Below, in pieces: positions 33,556-42,734 of a DNA stretch of 64,000 nucleotides (within the stretch, counting starts at the first letter, position 1; the number at the start of each line of letters is the position of its first letter). The notes beneath the pieces were generated by a model. That model worked only from the letters and a program-made list of their open reading frames with translations, was not told where the DNA came from and ran no database searches. The translations under genes and the position numbers were made by a program. This stretch comes from Frigoribacterium sp. PhB160. Lineage in GTDB: Bacteria > Actinomycetota > Actinomycetes > Actinomycetales > Microbacteriaceae. The stretch spans positions 744,001 through 808,000 of the forward strand of contig NZ_RKIE01000002.1 of assembly GCF_003751785.1 (NCBI RefSeq), given 5' to 3'.

Positions 33556-35103
33556 ATGACCCCGACGAGCGACCCCGCGGGCCTCGTGCGCCGCACCTCC
33601 CACGGCGACGTGCGGGGCGTCCGAGAGCGGGGTGTGGCCGCGTGGCGCGGCGTCCCGTACGCCGCGCCTCCCACCGGTGCCCGCCGGTTCCGCGCGCCCG
33701 AGCCGCCGCGGCCCTGGCGGCACGTCCGCGACGCCTCGTGGTTCGGGCCGGCGGCCCCGCAGGACAGGGGACAGTTCGTCGGGGTCGACGCGTCGACCCC
33801 GACCGACGAGGACTGCCTCACCGTCAACGTCGTGGCGCCCGAGGGCGCGACGGCCGGCTCGCGCCTGCCGGTGCTCGTCTACGTGCACGGAGGCGCGTAC
33901 AGCGTCGGGTCGTCGCGGGAGCACCCGCGGCAGGGCGAGACCCTCGTCCGCGAGTCGGGCATCGTCTACGTGAGCGTCAACTACCGCCTGGGCGGCCTCG
34001 GCTGGCTCGACCTCTCGGCCTGGTCGACGCCGGAGCGGCCCCTGGAGTCGAACCTCGGGCTTCGGGACCTCGTCGCCGCGCTCCGGTGGGTGCGCGACAA
34101 CGTCGACGCGTTCGGCGGCGACCCCGACGCGGTGACCCTGTCGGGCGAGAGCTCGGGCGGCGGGGCCGTGACGACGTTGATGACCGTGCCCGCCGCCCGC
34201 GGGCTCTTCCACCGCGCGATCGCGCAGAGCGCGCCGACGAACGCCGTCTACCCGCCCGACGTGACCCGGCGCTGGGCGGGGGAGTTCCTCGAGCTGCTGA
34301 GCCGCCACGTCGGCGACGACGACCTCGAGTCGACCTCGCTCGACGGCGCGGCCGCGATGCTCGAGCGGGCGCCCGCGTCGGCGATCGTCCGCGCCACGGC
34401 CGAGCTGCAGCGGCGGACGCCCGACGAGGAGCCCGGCACCATCAGCCTGTGCCCGGTGATCGACGGCGAGTTCCTGCCCGAGCGGCCGCTCGACGCGTTC
34501 AAGGCGGGCCGGGCGCACCCGGTGCCGCTCGTCATCGGCACGAACGACCGTGAGGGCTCGGTGTTCACCGGACGCCGCGACATCCTCGCGACGAACAAGA
34601 AGCGCATCCGGGCCATCTTCGCGGCGACCCGCAAGAAGTCGCGCAAGGCCATCAAGGCGCAGTACCCGGGGCTGCCCGAGCGGCCCGCGGCGCTCGACTT
34701 CGGCGGCGACTACACGTTCTGGTTCCCGACCGTCAAGGTCGCCGAGCGGCACGCGGTGCACCAGCCGACGCGGTTCTACCGCTTCGACGCGGCCCCGCGC
34801 ATCCTCCGGGTCGCGGGGGTCGACGCCTTCCACGGGCTGGAGCTCTGGGCGCTCTACGACCGGATGGACACGCCGTTCGGGTGGGCGATGAGCGCCCTGG
34901 GCGGGCGGCGCGCGTTCCTCCGCACCGCCTCCCGCATGCGCGCCCGCTGGGTGGAGTTCGTCCGCACCGGCGAGGTCGCCGACTGGCCGACCTACGACCC
35001 CCACCGGCGGCGCACGCTCATCATCGACACGGTCGACCGGGTCGAGCACGACCCGCGGGGCGAGCGCCGCCGGGCGTGGCAGGAGTTCGTGCCGCACATC
35101 TGA
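33556..35103 (+). CDS. Type-B carboxylesterase/lipase
   Basis: 515-residue serine esterase. It starts with the family's GVRGVxxFxGIPYA-like pattern (DVRGVRERGVAAWRGVPYA), then EDCLTVNVVAPEG. The nucleophile S199 lies in LSGESSGGGAV; the usual GESAG is GESSG here. The oxyanion hole is in YVHGGAYSVGS, and the catalytic His is in GVDAFHGLELWALYD. No signal peptide, so probably intracellular. The substrate is not predictable. It precedes the PiT gene, but that has its own promoter-like sequence. Confidence 0.9.
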   Translation: MTPTSDPAGLVRRTSHGDVRGVRERGVAAWRGVPYAAPPTGARRFRAPEPPRPWRHVRDASWFGPAAPQDRGQFVGVDASTPTDEDCLTVNVVAPEGATAGSRLPVLVYVHGGAYSVGSSREHPRQGETLVRESGIVYVSVNYRLGGLGWLDLSAWSTPERPLESNLGLRDLVAALRWVRDNVDAFGGDPDAVTLSGESSGGGAVTTLMTVPAARGLFHRAIAQSAPTNAVYPPDVTRRWAGEFLELLSRHVGDDDLESTSLDGAAAMLERAPASAIVRATAELQRRTPDEEPGTISLCPVIDGEFLPERPLDAFKAGRAHPVPLVIGTNDREGSVFTGRRDILATNKKRIRAIFAATRKKSRKAIKAQYPGLPERPAALDFGGDYTFWFPTVKVAERHAVHQPTRFYRFDAAPRILRVAGVDAFHGLELWALYDRMDTPFGWAMSALGGRRAFLRTASRMRARWVEFVRTGEVADWPTYDPHRRRTLIIDTVDRVEHDPRGERRRAWQEFVPHI

Positions 35104-35145
35104 CCGGCGCCGGGCGGCGCCGTCCACCTGCCGGACACCTCCGAG

Positions 35146-35174
35146 TTGACCGCCGTTCACCATCCTGCGAGTGT
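35146..35174 (+). promoter_or_regulatory. Promoter with TTGACC -35 and GAGTGT -10 before PiT gene
   Basis: TTGACC at 35146-35151, a spacer of exactly 17, then GAGTGT at 35169-35174 and six bases to the GTG at 35181. It is the clearest -35 seen near a leaderless-type start; the -10 departs from TAnnnT only at its first base. Confidence 0.5.
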
Positions 35175-35180
35175 TGCCCG

Positions 35181-36422
35181 GTGGATCTCACGCTCATCGT
35201 CGTCCTGGTCATCGCCGTGGCCCTCTTCTTCGACTTCACCAACGGCTTCCACGACACGGCCAACGCCATGGCGACGCCGATCGCGACGGGGGCGATGAAG
35301 CCCAAGGTCGCGGTCACGGTGGCGGCGGTCCTCAACCTCGTGGGGGCCTTCCTCAGCACCGAGGTGGCGAAGACCGTGTCGGGCGGCATCATCCGCGAGG
35401 GCGACGGCGGGGTGCTGATCACCCCCGAGATGATCTTCGCCGGCCTCATCGGCGCCGTCGTCTGGAACATGTTCACCTGGCTGCGCGGCCTGCCGTCGAG
35501 CTCGTCTCACGCCCTCTTCGGCGGGCTGATCGGCGCGGCCGTCGTCGGCGCCGGGGTCGGCTCGGTCGACTTCTCGGTCGTGCTGTCGAAGGTCGTGCTG
35601 CCGGCGCTCCTGGCACCGCTGATCGCCGGGCTCGTCGGCTACACCGCCACGCGCCTCGCCTACACGATCACCCGCCGCCGGGACGACAAGAGCGAGCGGG
35701 GCGGCTTCCGCTACGGACAGATCTTCACCTCGTCGCTGGTCGCGCTCGCGCACGGCACGAACGACGCGCAGAAGACGATGGGCGTCATCACGCTCACCCT
35801 CATCGCGTCGGGCGCCCTCGGGGCCGGCTCGGGCCCGCCGCTCTGGGTCGTCGTCGTCTGCGCCCTCGCGATCGCGCTCGGCACGTACACCGGCGGCTGG
35901 CGCATCATCCAGACGATGGGCGGCGGCCTCACCGAGGTCAAGCCGACGCAGGGCTTCTCGGCCGAGGCGTCGACGACGGCCACCGTCCTCGCGTCCAGCC
36001 ACCTCGGCTTCGCCCTCTCGACGACGCAGGTCGCGAGCGGGTCGATCATCGGCGCCGGCCTCGGCCGCCGTGGGGCGAAGATCCAGTGGGGCACGGCCGG
36101 CAAGATCGTCGCGGCCTGGTTCATCACGCTCCCGGCCTCGGCCGCGGTGGGCGCCGTCGCCGCCTTGATCGCCTCGACCGGCGCCGCGGGGCTCGTCGTC
36201 GACGCCGTCGTGGGCGTCGCCGTGATCGGCGGCATCTTCCTGCTCTCCCGGCGCCGTCCGCACGAGCAGTCGTCGGCCATGGAGGTCGACGTCGCCGCCA
36301 CGAGCGTGCTGTCGCGCCGTCGGGCCCGCCGGGCCGAGCGCAAGGGTCGCGTCGACACGCCGGCGGGGGGCGTCGAGGCGCCCTTCGTCCGCCTCGACGA
36401 CTCCGAGGGAGGGAACCGATGA
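35181..36422 (+). CDS. PiT-family inorganic phosphate transporter
   Basis: 413-residue membrane protein importing phosphate with a cation. Both PiT inverted-repeat signatures are present: FDFTNGFHDTANAMATPIATGAM near the N-terminus and VALAHGTNDAQKTMGVITL in the second half, plus GLPSSSSHALFGGLIGA. It has around ten spans and a basic cytoplasmic tail. GTG at 35181 is the family-consistent start (MDLTLIVVLVI). It overlaps the following small membrane gene by four bases (ATGA). Confidence 0.93.
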   Translation: MDLTLIVVLVIAVALFFDFTNGFHDTANAMATPIATGAMKPKVAVTVAAVLNLVGAFLSTEVAKTVSGGIIREGDGGVLITPEMIFAGLIGAVVWNMFTWLRGLPSSSSHALFGGLIGAAVVGAGVGSVDFSVVLSKVVLPALLAPLIAGLVGYTATRLAYTITRRRDDKSERGGFRYGQIFTSSLVALAHGTNDAQKTMGVITLTLIASGALGAGSGPPLWVVVVCALAIALGTYTGGWRIIQTMGGGLTEVKPTQGFSAEASTTATVLASSHLGFALSTTQVASGSIIGAGLGRRGAKIQWGTAGKIVAAWFITLPASAAVGAVAALIASTGAAGLVVDAVVGVAVIGGIFLLSRRRPHEQSSAMEVDVAATSVLSRRRARRAERKGRVDTPAGGVEAPFVRLDDSEGGNR

Positions 36423-36628
36423 TCGACTGGTCCGCGTTCGTGGTGGTGGCGCTCGTGTCGCTGTTCTCGGCCGCCGCGCTCGTCAGCCTCTACTCGGTGG
36501 GGCTGCGCCTGCTCACGGTCGACGACCGCAGCGCCGTGCGCACGGCCGCCGGCTACGCCTGCTTCGTCGTCTGCGCGCTCGGCGTGCTGTTCGGCATCTA
36601 CCTCATCGTCCCCGCGCTGCACTCCTGA
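36419..36628 (+). CDS. Small membrane protein coupled to PiT
   Basis: 69 residues with two membrane segments (about 6-28 and 44-66) around a short charged loop. Its ATG overlaps the PiT stop as ATGA, so its translation depends on PiT. Small two-span proteins right after pit are common in actinobacteria, suggesting an accessory subunit; this is inference. Confidence 0.75.
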   Translation: MIDWSAFVVVALVSLFSAAALVSLYSVGLRLLTVDDRSAVRTAAGYACFVVCALGVLFGIYLIVPALHS

Positions 36629-36644
36629 CCGCCGGAGGCGCGGG

Positions 36645-38165
36645 TCAGCGCGCCGGCACCGGCACCGACCCGGTCGGCAGCGACGACCCCTCGTACTGCG
36701 GCTCGCGCCGCGGGATGGCGAGGGCGATGAGCACGCTGACGAGCGCGACGGCCCCGCCGATCACGAAGGTCAGGCGGAAGCCCGCCTCGGTCGGCACCGA
36801 GGTGCCGGCGAACGGCATCGAGTTCGCGGTCAGCAGCACGCCGACGACCGCGGAGGCGCTCGTGGTGCCGAGCGACCGCATCAGCGTGTTGAGGCCGTTG
36901 GCGGCGGCCGTCTCGGTGGCCGGCACGGCGTGCATGATGAGGGTGGGCATCGCCGCGTAGGCGAGGCCGATGCCGACGCCGATGAGCACCGAGACGAGCA
37001 CGATCTGCCATACCTGGCTGAAGGCGACGGCGGCCACGGCGTAGCTCAGCACGATGACGAGCCCGCCCGCGATGAGGCAGACCCGGGCGCCGAAGCGGGC
37101 CGTGGCGCGCGAGGCGACGGGCGCCATGAGCATCATGACGACGCCGGAGGGGGCGAGGCAGAGCGAGGCCACCATGACCGTCTGGCCGAGGCCGACGCCC
37201 GTCTCGGCGGGGAGCTCGAGCAGCTGGGGCAGCGAGACGTTGCTGCCGAAGAGGGCGAAGCCGAGGGCGACGGAGGCGAGGTTCGTCAGCAGCACGGCCG
37301 GCCGCACCGCGACGCGGAGGTCGACGAGCGGGCTCGTCACGCGCAGCTGGTAGGCGCCCCAGGCCCCGAGCACGGCGAGCCCGGCGAAGCCCGACGCGAG
37401 GGTGCCGACGCTGAGCCAGCCCCAGTCGTTGCCCTTCGACACGGCGAGCAGCACGCCGGTGAGCCCGACGGCGAGCCCGATCGCGCCGGGCAGGTCGAAG
37501 CGGCCCTCGGTGCGGAGCGTGCTGACCGGGATGAGGAGGGCCACGAGGGCGAAGACCACGACGCCGAGCAGGGCAGCCGTCCAGAAGAGCACGTGCCAGT
37601 CGAAGGTGACCGAGATCCACGCGCTGAGCGGGAGGCCGATCGCGCCGCCGAAGCCGAGCGTGGCGCTGACGAGGGCGACGGCGCCGCCGAGGCGGTCGGC
37701 CGGCAGCGTGTCGCGGAGGATGCTGATGGCCAGCGGGATGATGCCGAGCGCCGTGCCCTGCAGGGCCCGTCCGACGATCAGCGGCAGCAGGTCGGAGGTC
37801 GACGCGCAGACCACCGAGCCGACGACCAGCACGACGACGAGCGCCAGCACGACCCGGCGCTTGCCGAGCAGGTCGCCGAGCCGGCCCGCGATCGGGGTGA
37901 CGATCGCGCCGGCGAGAAGGGTCGCGGTGATGATCCAGGCGGTGTCGGCAGGGTCGGCGTCGAGCAGCTCGGGGAACGACGGCACGATCGGGATCACGAG
38001 CATCTGCATCAGGGCCGCGACCATGCCCGAGAAGGCGAGCACCGCGACGACGACGCGGGGGTCGCGGGTGCGGGTGAGCCGCTCGCGGGCGCGACGATCC
38101 GACGCGAACGCGTCGGCGGAGGGGGCGGGAGTGGTCTCGCGCGGGGCGTCGGGTGTGGTCGTCAT
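36645..38165 (-). CDS. MFS drug/H+ antiporter, 14-span DHA2 type
   Basis: 506-residue exporter. The cytosolic N-terminus to about residue 42 is followed by about 14 hydrophobic spans. It shows the DHA2 motifs: the GRLGDLLGKRRVV loop between spans 2 and 3 (motif A), GRALQGTALGIIPL, and LGFGGAIGLPLSAWI (motif C-like). Likely exports hydrophobic or cationic drugs by proton exchange; substrate unknown. ATG at 38165 has GAGGAG six bases upstream. No regulator is adjacent. The divergent aspA promoter lies about 210 bases away. Confidence 0.9.
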   Translation of the reverse strand: MTTTPDAPRETTPAPSADAFASDRRARERLTRTRDPRVVVAVLAFSGMVAALMQMLVIPIVPSFPELLDADPADTAWIITATLLAGAIVTPIAGRLGDLLGKRRVVLALVVVLVVGSVVCASTSDLLPLIVGRALQGTALGIIPLAISILRDTLPADRLGGAVALVSATLGFGGAIGLPLSAWISVTFDWHVLFWTAALLGVVVFALVALLIPVSTLRTEGRFDLPGAIGLAVGLTGVLLAVSKGNDWGWLSVGTLASGFAGLAVLGAWGAYQLRVTSPLVDLRVAVRPAVLLTNLASVALGFALFGSNVSLPQLLELPAETGVGLGQTVMVASLCLAPSGVVMMLMAPVASRATARFGARVCLIAGGLVIVLSYAVAAVAFSQVWQIVLVSVLIGVGIGLAYAAMPTLIMHAVPATETAAANGLNTLMRSLGTTSASAVVGVLLTANSMPFAGTSVPTEAGFRLTFVIGGAVALVSVLIALAIPRREPQYEGSSLPTGSVPVPAR

Positions 38166-38264
38166 GTCGTCTCCTCGGTGGGGCGGCCCGGGGGCTCGGC
38201 GGCTCGGCGGCGGTGGTCTCGTGCAGGCGCGGTCCCGGCGCGGAGGTCCGCGCGAGCCTCTCGC

Positions 38265-38277
38265 TGCACACCGTGCA
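38265..38277. promoter_or_regulatory. Palindrome TGCACACCGTGCA in the MFS/aspA control region
   Basis: Five-base arms around a three-base centre, about 100 bases upstream of the MFS start and about 100 upstream of the aspA -10. It could be a regulator site; no regulator gene is next to it. Confidence 0.3.
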
Positions 38278-38372
38278 AGTCCGTCGTCGACGACGGCATT
38301 CCCGTCGACGGCCAGATCGCCGACGGCTGTCGATGATCTCATGCGCGCCGCCCGACCGTCGTCCGCCGTCGG

Positions 38373-38378
38373 TAGGCT
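38373..38378 (+). promoter_or_regulatory. -10 box TAGGCT of aspA with about 60-base leader
   Basis: Fits TAnnnT. Transcription would begin near 38385, ahead of the GGAGG ribosome site at 38431-38435. Confidence 0.5.
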
Positions 38379-38445
38379 CGACGCGGCCCACCGGCGACGC
38401 TCACGAGGCGACCCGGCAGACGATGACGACGGAGGCGCGACGACC

Positions 38446-40020
38446 GTGACGACCGAGAACCCGAGCACCGCAGACACCCCCGACGACGCGCCTCGGGGCC
38501 GACGCTCGGCCCGGGCCGCCACGCGCGTCGAGACCGACTCGCTCGGCAGCCGCGAGGTGCCCGCCGACGCCTACTGGGGCATCCACACGGCCCGGGCGCT
38601 CGAGAACTTCCCGATCAGCCAACGGCCGATCTCCGTCTACCCCGACCTCGTCACCGCGCTCGCGCTCGTCAAGCAGGCCGCCGCCCGGGCCAACGTCGAG
38701 ATCGGCGTGCTCGACCGCACGAAGGCCGAGGCCATCGAGCGGGCCTGCATCGAGATCCGTGGCGGTGCCCTGCACGACCAGTTCTGCGTCGGGGTCATCC
38801 AGGGCGGCGCCGGCACCTCGACGAACATGAACAGCAACGAGGTGATCGCCAACCGGGCCCTCGAGCTCCTCGGTCACGGCAAGGGCGAGTACGAGCACCT
38901 GCACCCGATCGACGACGTCAACCGCAGCCAGAGCACGAACGACACGTACCCGACCAGCGTCAAGATCGCGATGGTGCTGACGCTCCGCAGCCTGCTCGAC
39001 GAGCTCGACCTGCTCGCGACCGCCTTCGCGACGAAAGGCGCCGAGTTCCACGACGTGCTGAAGGTGGGGCGCACGCAGCTGCAGGACGCCGTCCCGATGA
39101 CCCTCGGCCAGGAGTTCGTGGGCTTCGCCCACACCCTCGGCGAGGACGTCCAGCGCCTCCGCGACGTCGTGCCGCTGCTCGGCGAGATCAACCTCGGCGC
39201 CACGGCCATCGGCACGGGCATCACCGCCGACCCGCAGTACGCCGACGCCGTCCGCCGCCACCTCGGCGAGCTGTCGGGCATGGAGCTCGTGACCGCCCCC
39301 GACCTCATCGAGGCCACGAGCGACACCGGCGTGTTCATGACCCTCAGCGGCGCGCTCAAGCGCAGCGCCATCAAGCTCTCGAAGATCTGCAACGACCTGC
39401 GCCTGCTCTCGTCGGGGCCGCAGGCCGGCATCGGCGAGATCACGCTGCCGCCGCGCCAGGCCGGCTCGTCGATCATGCCCGGCAAGGTCAACCCGGTCAT
39501 CCCCGAGGTGGTCAACCAGGTCGCCTTCTCGGTCGCGGGCGCCGACGTCACGGTGACGATGGCGGCCGAGGCGGGCCAGCTCCAGCTCAACGCCTTCGAG
39601 CCGGTCATCGCCCACAGCGTCATGCAGAGCCTGCAGTGGATGACGAACGCCTGCCGCACCCTCCGCGTGAACTGCGTCGACGGCATCGAGGCGAACCGCG
39701 CGCGCCTGAGCCAGCAGGTCGACACGAACGTCGGCAGCGTCACCGCCCTGACCCCCTACATCGGCTACGCCGCCGCCGCGGCCATCGCCCACACGGCGCT
39801 CACGACCAACGCCTCGATCGCGACCCTCGTGGTGGCCGCCGACCTCATGAGCGAGGAGCAGGTGCGCAAGGTGCTCTCGCCCGCGCGCCTCTCCGGGCTC
39901 GAGGCCGTGACGAGCTCGATCCCCGTGATCGACGTCGAGGTCGACGACCCCGTCGCCGCGGTGTCGCGGGCCGTCGCCGAGTCGGGCGTGCGCAACCCGG
40001 GCGACGAGACCGCCGGCTGA
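38446..40020 (+). CDS. aspA: Aspartate ammonia-lyase
   Basis: 524-residue member of the fumarase/aspartase family; splits L-aspartate into fumarate and ammonia. The signature GSSIMPGKVNP is at about 341-351, and the substrate-binding segments STNDTYPTSVKIAM and the GRTQLQDAVPMTLGQEF region are intact. SxxMPGKxNP plus AYWGIHTARALENFPIS at the N-terminus favour aspartase over class II fumarase. Start GTG at 38446 gives a 35-residue disordered lead before the conserved ETDSLGSREVPADAYWG. Its ribosome site GGAGG is part of a copy of the dispersed nonamer (GGAGGCGCGA). Confidence 0.92.
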   Translation: MTTENPSTADTPDDAPRGRRSARAATRVETDSLGSREVPADAYWGIHTARALENFPISQRPISVYPDLVTALALVKQAAARANVEIGVLDRTKAEAIERACIEIRGGALHDQFCVGVIQGGAGTSTNMNSNEVIANRALELLGHGKGEYEHLHPIDDVNRSQSTNDTYPTSVKIAMVLTLRSLLDELDLLATAFATKGAEFHDVLKVGRTQLQDAVPMTLGQEFVGFAHTLGEDVQRLRDVVPLLGEINLGATAIGTGITADPQYADAVRRHLGELSGMELVTAPDLIEATSDTGVFMTLSGALKRSAIKLSKICNDLRLLSSGPQAGIGEITLPPRQAGSSIMPGKVNPVIPEVVNQVAFSVAGADVTVTMAAEAGQLQLNAFEPVIAHSVMQSLQWMTNACRTLRVNCVDGIEANRARLSQQVDTNVGSVTALTPYIGYAAAAAIAHTALTTNASIATLVVAADLMSEEQVRKVLSPARLSGLEAVTSSIPVIDVEVDDPVAAVSRAVAESGVRNPGDETAG

Positions 40021-40024
40021 CGGG

Positions 40025-41248
40025 TCAGGACGTCGACGGCGCCGCGGCGTGGTCCGGCTCGGCGTCGACCTCGGACCGCCCGGCGCGGAGGGCCTCGGCG
40101 GTGTCCACCGGGGCGTCCGTGGGGTCGCGGTTCCCGTCGCCGTCGAGGTCGAGCTCGCGGGGCGCCGCGTGGTCGCGGTCGTGCTCGGCGGTCGCCGGCG
40201 CGTCGCGGTGCAGCATGAGGTGGCGGAGCTCGTCGGCGTCCTGCACGCCGCCGTTCTCGCGCAGCGCCCGCTCGCGGATGGCACGGCCGGCGCGGACGTC
40301 CCAGGCCGAGTTGCGGGCCAGGATGTGGTTGCGGGCCGTGTCGCGCATCGGCAGGGGGATGATCTCCTCCGCCTGGAGGCCCCGGCGCAGCTGCCGCATG
40401 CGGAGGATCTCGCTGTCGAGCTCGCCGCCGATGACGAGCACGAAGTTGCTGATGTACGAGTAGAGCAGCACGACCACGACGCCGCCGAGCCAGCCGTAGA
40501 ACCGGTCGTAGTTCGAGACGGTCGTCACGTAGACCGCGAAGCCGACGGTGCAGAGCGCCCAGACGCCGAGCGCGAGCATCGCGCCGTACGACACCCACCG
40601 CAGGCGCGGGGGTCGCACGTTCGGCGTGAAGTAGTAGAGCATCGCCACGCTCGCGATCGCGAGGCCGACGAGCACGGGCCACTTGAGCACGTTGTACAGG
40701 GTGATGAAGGGCTCGCCGACGCCCAAGGCGTCGCCGATGCCGACGGCGAGGGTCGGCGTCACGAGCAATATCGTCGCGATGACGGCGAACGAGACCATCA
40801 GCACGAGGGTGACGATCATCATGTGGCCGCGGAACTTCCAGATGCGCCGTCCCTCCTCGACGTCGTAGGCCGTGTTCATCGCCCGGCCGAAGGCGGTCGT
40901 GTACGACGAGAGCGACCAGAGCATGAGCCAGAGGCCGATGCCGAAGGCGACGCCCGGGTTCGACAGGCTCAGCATCTGCTCGAGCGGGCCGCGGAGGGTG
41001 TCGATCGCGTTCGGGGTGAGCACGTAGCGGGCCACCTGCAGGATCTCGTCCACCGCCTCCTCGCCCTCCTGGAAGAGCGCGACGCCCGACACGAGCGCGA
41101 GGGCCGTCGGCAGGATCGCGAGCATCGAGAAGAAGGTCAGCGAGGCCGCGGCGTCGATCGTGCGGTGGCGGAGGAAGTCGTGCCACACGCGCATGACGAC
41201 GTAGCGGGTCGGCGACGGGTCGTCGGGGAGGGACCGCGTCGTGGGCAT
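40025..41248 (-). CDS. YihY/BrkB-family membrane protein
   Basis: 407 residues with about six spans between 25 and 310. YihY features are RHRTIDAAASLTFFSMLAILPTALAL near the start, LWLMLWSLSSYTTAFGRAMNTAYDVEE, and FYGWLGGVVVVLLYSYISNFVLVIGGELD. Despite the old name (tRNA-processing RNase BN), the family is membrane-embedded with no proven activity. The cytoplasmic tail beyond 310 is highly charged. TACCCT six bases before the ATG gives a leaderless start; it forms a divergent pair with PrsW. Confidence 0.9.
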   Translation of the reverse strand: MPTTRSLPDDPSPTRYVVMRVWHDFLRHRTIDAAASLTFFSMLAILPTALALVSGVALFQEGEEAVDEILQVARYVLTPNAIDTLRGPLEQMLSLSNPGVAFGIGLWLMLWSLSSYTTAFGRAMNTAYDVEEGRRIWKFRGHMMIVTLVLMVSFAVIATILLVTPTLAVGIGDALGVGEPFITLYNVLKWPVLVGLAIASVAMLYYFTPNVRPPRLRWVSYGAMLALGVWALCTVGFAVYVTTVSNYDRFYGWLGGVVVVLLYSYISNFVLVIGGELDSEILRMRQLRRGLQAEEIIPLPMRDTARNHILARNSAWDVRAGRAIRERALRENGGVQDADELRHLMLHRDAPATAEHDRDHAAPRELDLDGDGNRDPTDAPVDTAEALRAGRSEVDAEPDHAAAPSTS

Positions 41249-41254
41249 CCCCGT

Positions 41255-41260
41255 AGGGTA
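41255..41260 (-). promoter_or_regulatory. -10 box TACCCT, leaderless start of YihY gene
   Basis: Six bases before the ATG at 41248. Confidence 0.65.
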
Positions 41261-41315
41261 CCTCCGCCCGGGAGCGGTCGCGCGACCCGGGCGGCCTCGT
41301 GCGCCTCGCGGCCCG

Positions 41316-41321
41316 TAGGGT
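41316..41321 (+). promoter_or_regulatory. -10 box TAGGGT, leaderless start of PrsW gene
   Basis: Six bases before the ATG at 41328. Together with 41255-41260 it forms a compact divergent promoter of 79 bases. Confidence 0.65.
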
Positions 41322-41327
41322 CGTCGC

Positions 41328-42698
41328 ATGAGCTGGAACGACCCCTCCGCGCCCTCCGACCGGGCGCGTCACGCCGTGGCCCCGGCGGCCGCCGTCGAGC
41401 CCGTCTGGTACCCGGCGCAGCCCGTCTTCGTCGCGTCCGCGCCGGTCGCGCCCGGCCCCGGCCCCGCCCGCCGCCGTGTCGCGAGCGCGGTGTCGCTCGC
41501 CGTCGGCTTCACGGTCATCGGGGTCTTCGCGGTCGCCGTCGTCGCGTATTTCCTGCTCTTCCTCCAGCCGGCGATCATCCTCGCCGCGAGCCTGCTCGCC
41601 TTCGTCCCGCTCGCGATCGTCCTGACCGGCATCTGGCTCGTCGACCGGTGGGAGCCCGAGCCCCGGGTGGCCCTCCTCTTCGCCTTCCTCTGGGGGGCCG
41701 TCGTCAGCGTCGGCACGGCCCTCATCGTCGACCTGCTCGTCGGCCAGGTGCAGGCGCTCGTCGGCATCGGGGCCACCGACACCGCCGACGTGCTCGCCGC
41801 GGTCGTGCAGGCGCCGCTCGTCGAGGAGGGCGCGAAGGGGTTCGGCGTGTTGCTCGTGCTCTGGATCTTCCGCCGGCACTTCGACGGCCCGGTCGACGGC
41901 GTCGTCTACGCGGCCACGGTCGCCGCGGGCTTCGCCTTCGTCGAGAACATCCAGTACTTCGCCGTGCAGGTCACCGACGACCTCTTCTCGGGCAGCCAGG
42001 GGCTCCTCTTCGTCTTCGTCGTGCGGGCGCTCATGTCGCCCTTCGCCCACGTCATGTACACGGCCTGCACCGGCATCGCGCTGGGCTGGGCCGCACGCCG
42101 GACGGGGCCGGTCGGCGCGATCGGCTGGTTCGTCGTCGGCCTCGTGCCGGCCGTGCTGCTGCACGCCCTCTGGAACGGCGCCCTCGTCGTCGTCGGCGAC
42201 TCGTTCTTCGCCTACTACCTGCTCGTGCAGGTGCCGATCTTCGTCGCGATGGTCGTGCTCGTCGTCTTCCTGCGCCGGGCCGAGCGCCGGGTCACGCATG
42301 CCCGCCTGGCCGAGTACGCCGCGGTCGGCTGGTTCAGCGCCGACGAGGTCGGCATGCTGTCGACCGCGTCGGGGCGTCGCCGCGCCCGCCGGTGGGCGAC
42401 CGCGAACGGGGTCGGGCCGGCCATGAAGCGCTTCGTCAGCGACGCCACCCGGCTCGCCTTCACCCGGCAGCGCATGGTCAAGGGCAGCCGCACCGGCGAC
42501 GAGCTGGCCCAGCGCGACGAGGCCGAGCTGCTGGCGGCCCTCGTGCGCAGCCGGGCGGCGCTCCAGGCCCCGCCGACGGCGTTCGACGGATGGGCGCCGC
42601 CGCCCACGCTCCTGCCGGCGAGGACGCCGGTCGGGCAGACGCCCTGGGCCGCGACCCACGACCAGTGGGGCCGACCGCTGCAGCCGCCCGGCTGGTAG
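41328..42698 (+). CDS. PrsW-family intramembrane metalloprotease
   Basis: 456 residues. After a Pro/Ala-rich cytosolic lead (to about 45) come eight or so spans with the PrsW/CAAX-like catalytic motifs in order: APLVEEGAKG (EExxK), FAFVENIQYF, SPFAHVMYTACTG (His) and LLHALWNG (His). PrsW in Bacillus cleaves an anti-sigma factor within the membrane; the target here is unknown and no anti-sigma gene is nearby. The C-terminal 130 residues are cytosolic and basic, with a Pro/Trp-rich end. Confidence 0.92.
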   Translation: MSWNDPSAPSDRARHAVAPAAAVEPVWYPAQPVFVASAPVAPGPGPARRRVASAVSLAVGFTVIGVFAVAVVAYFLLFLQPAIILAASLLAFVPLAIVLTGIWLVDRWEPEPRVALLFAFLWGAVVSVGTALIVDLLVGQVQALVGIGATDTADVLAAVVQAPLVEEGAKGFGVLLVLWIFRRHFDGPVDGVVYAATVAAGFAFVENIQYFAVQVTDDLFSGSQGLLFVFVVRALMSPFAHVMYTACTGIALGWAARRTGPVGAIGWFVVGLVPAVLLHALWNGALVVVGDSFFAYYLLVQVPIFVAMVVLVVFLRRAERRVTHARLAEYAAVGWFSADEVGMLSTASGRRRARRWATANGVGPAMKRFVSDATRLAFTRQRMVKGSRTGDELAQRDEAELLAALVRSRAALQAPPTAFDGWAPPPTLLPARTPVGQTPWAATHDQWGRPLQPPGW

Positions 42699-42734
42699 CC
42701 GTCCTCCGGCCGACCGCCCCGAGGTCGGCCGCCG

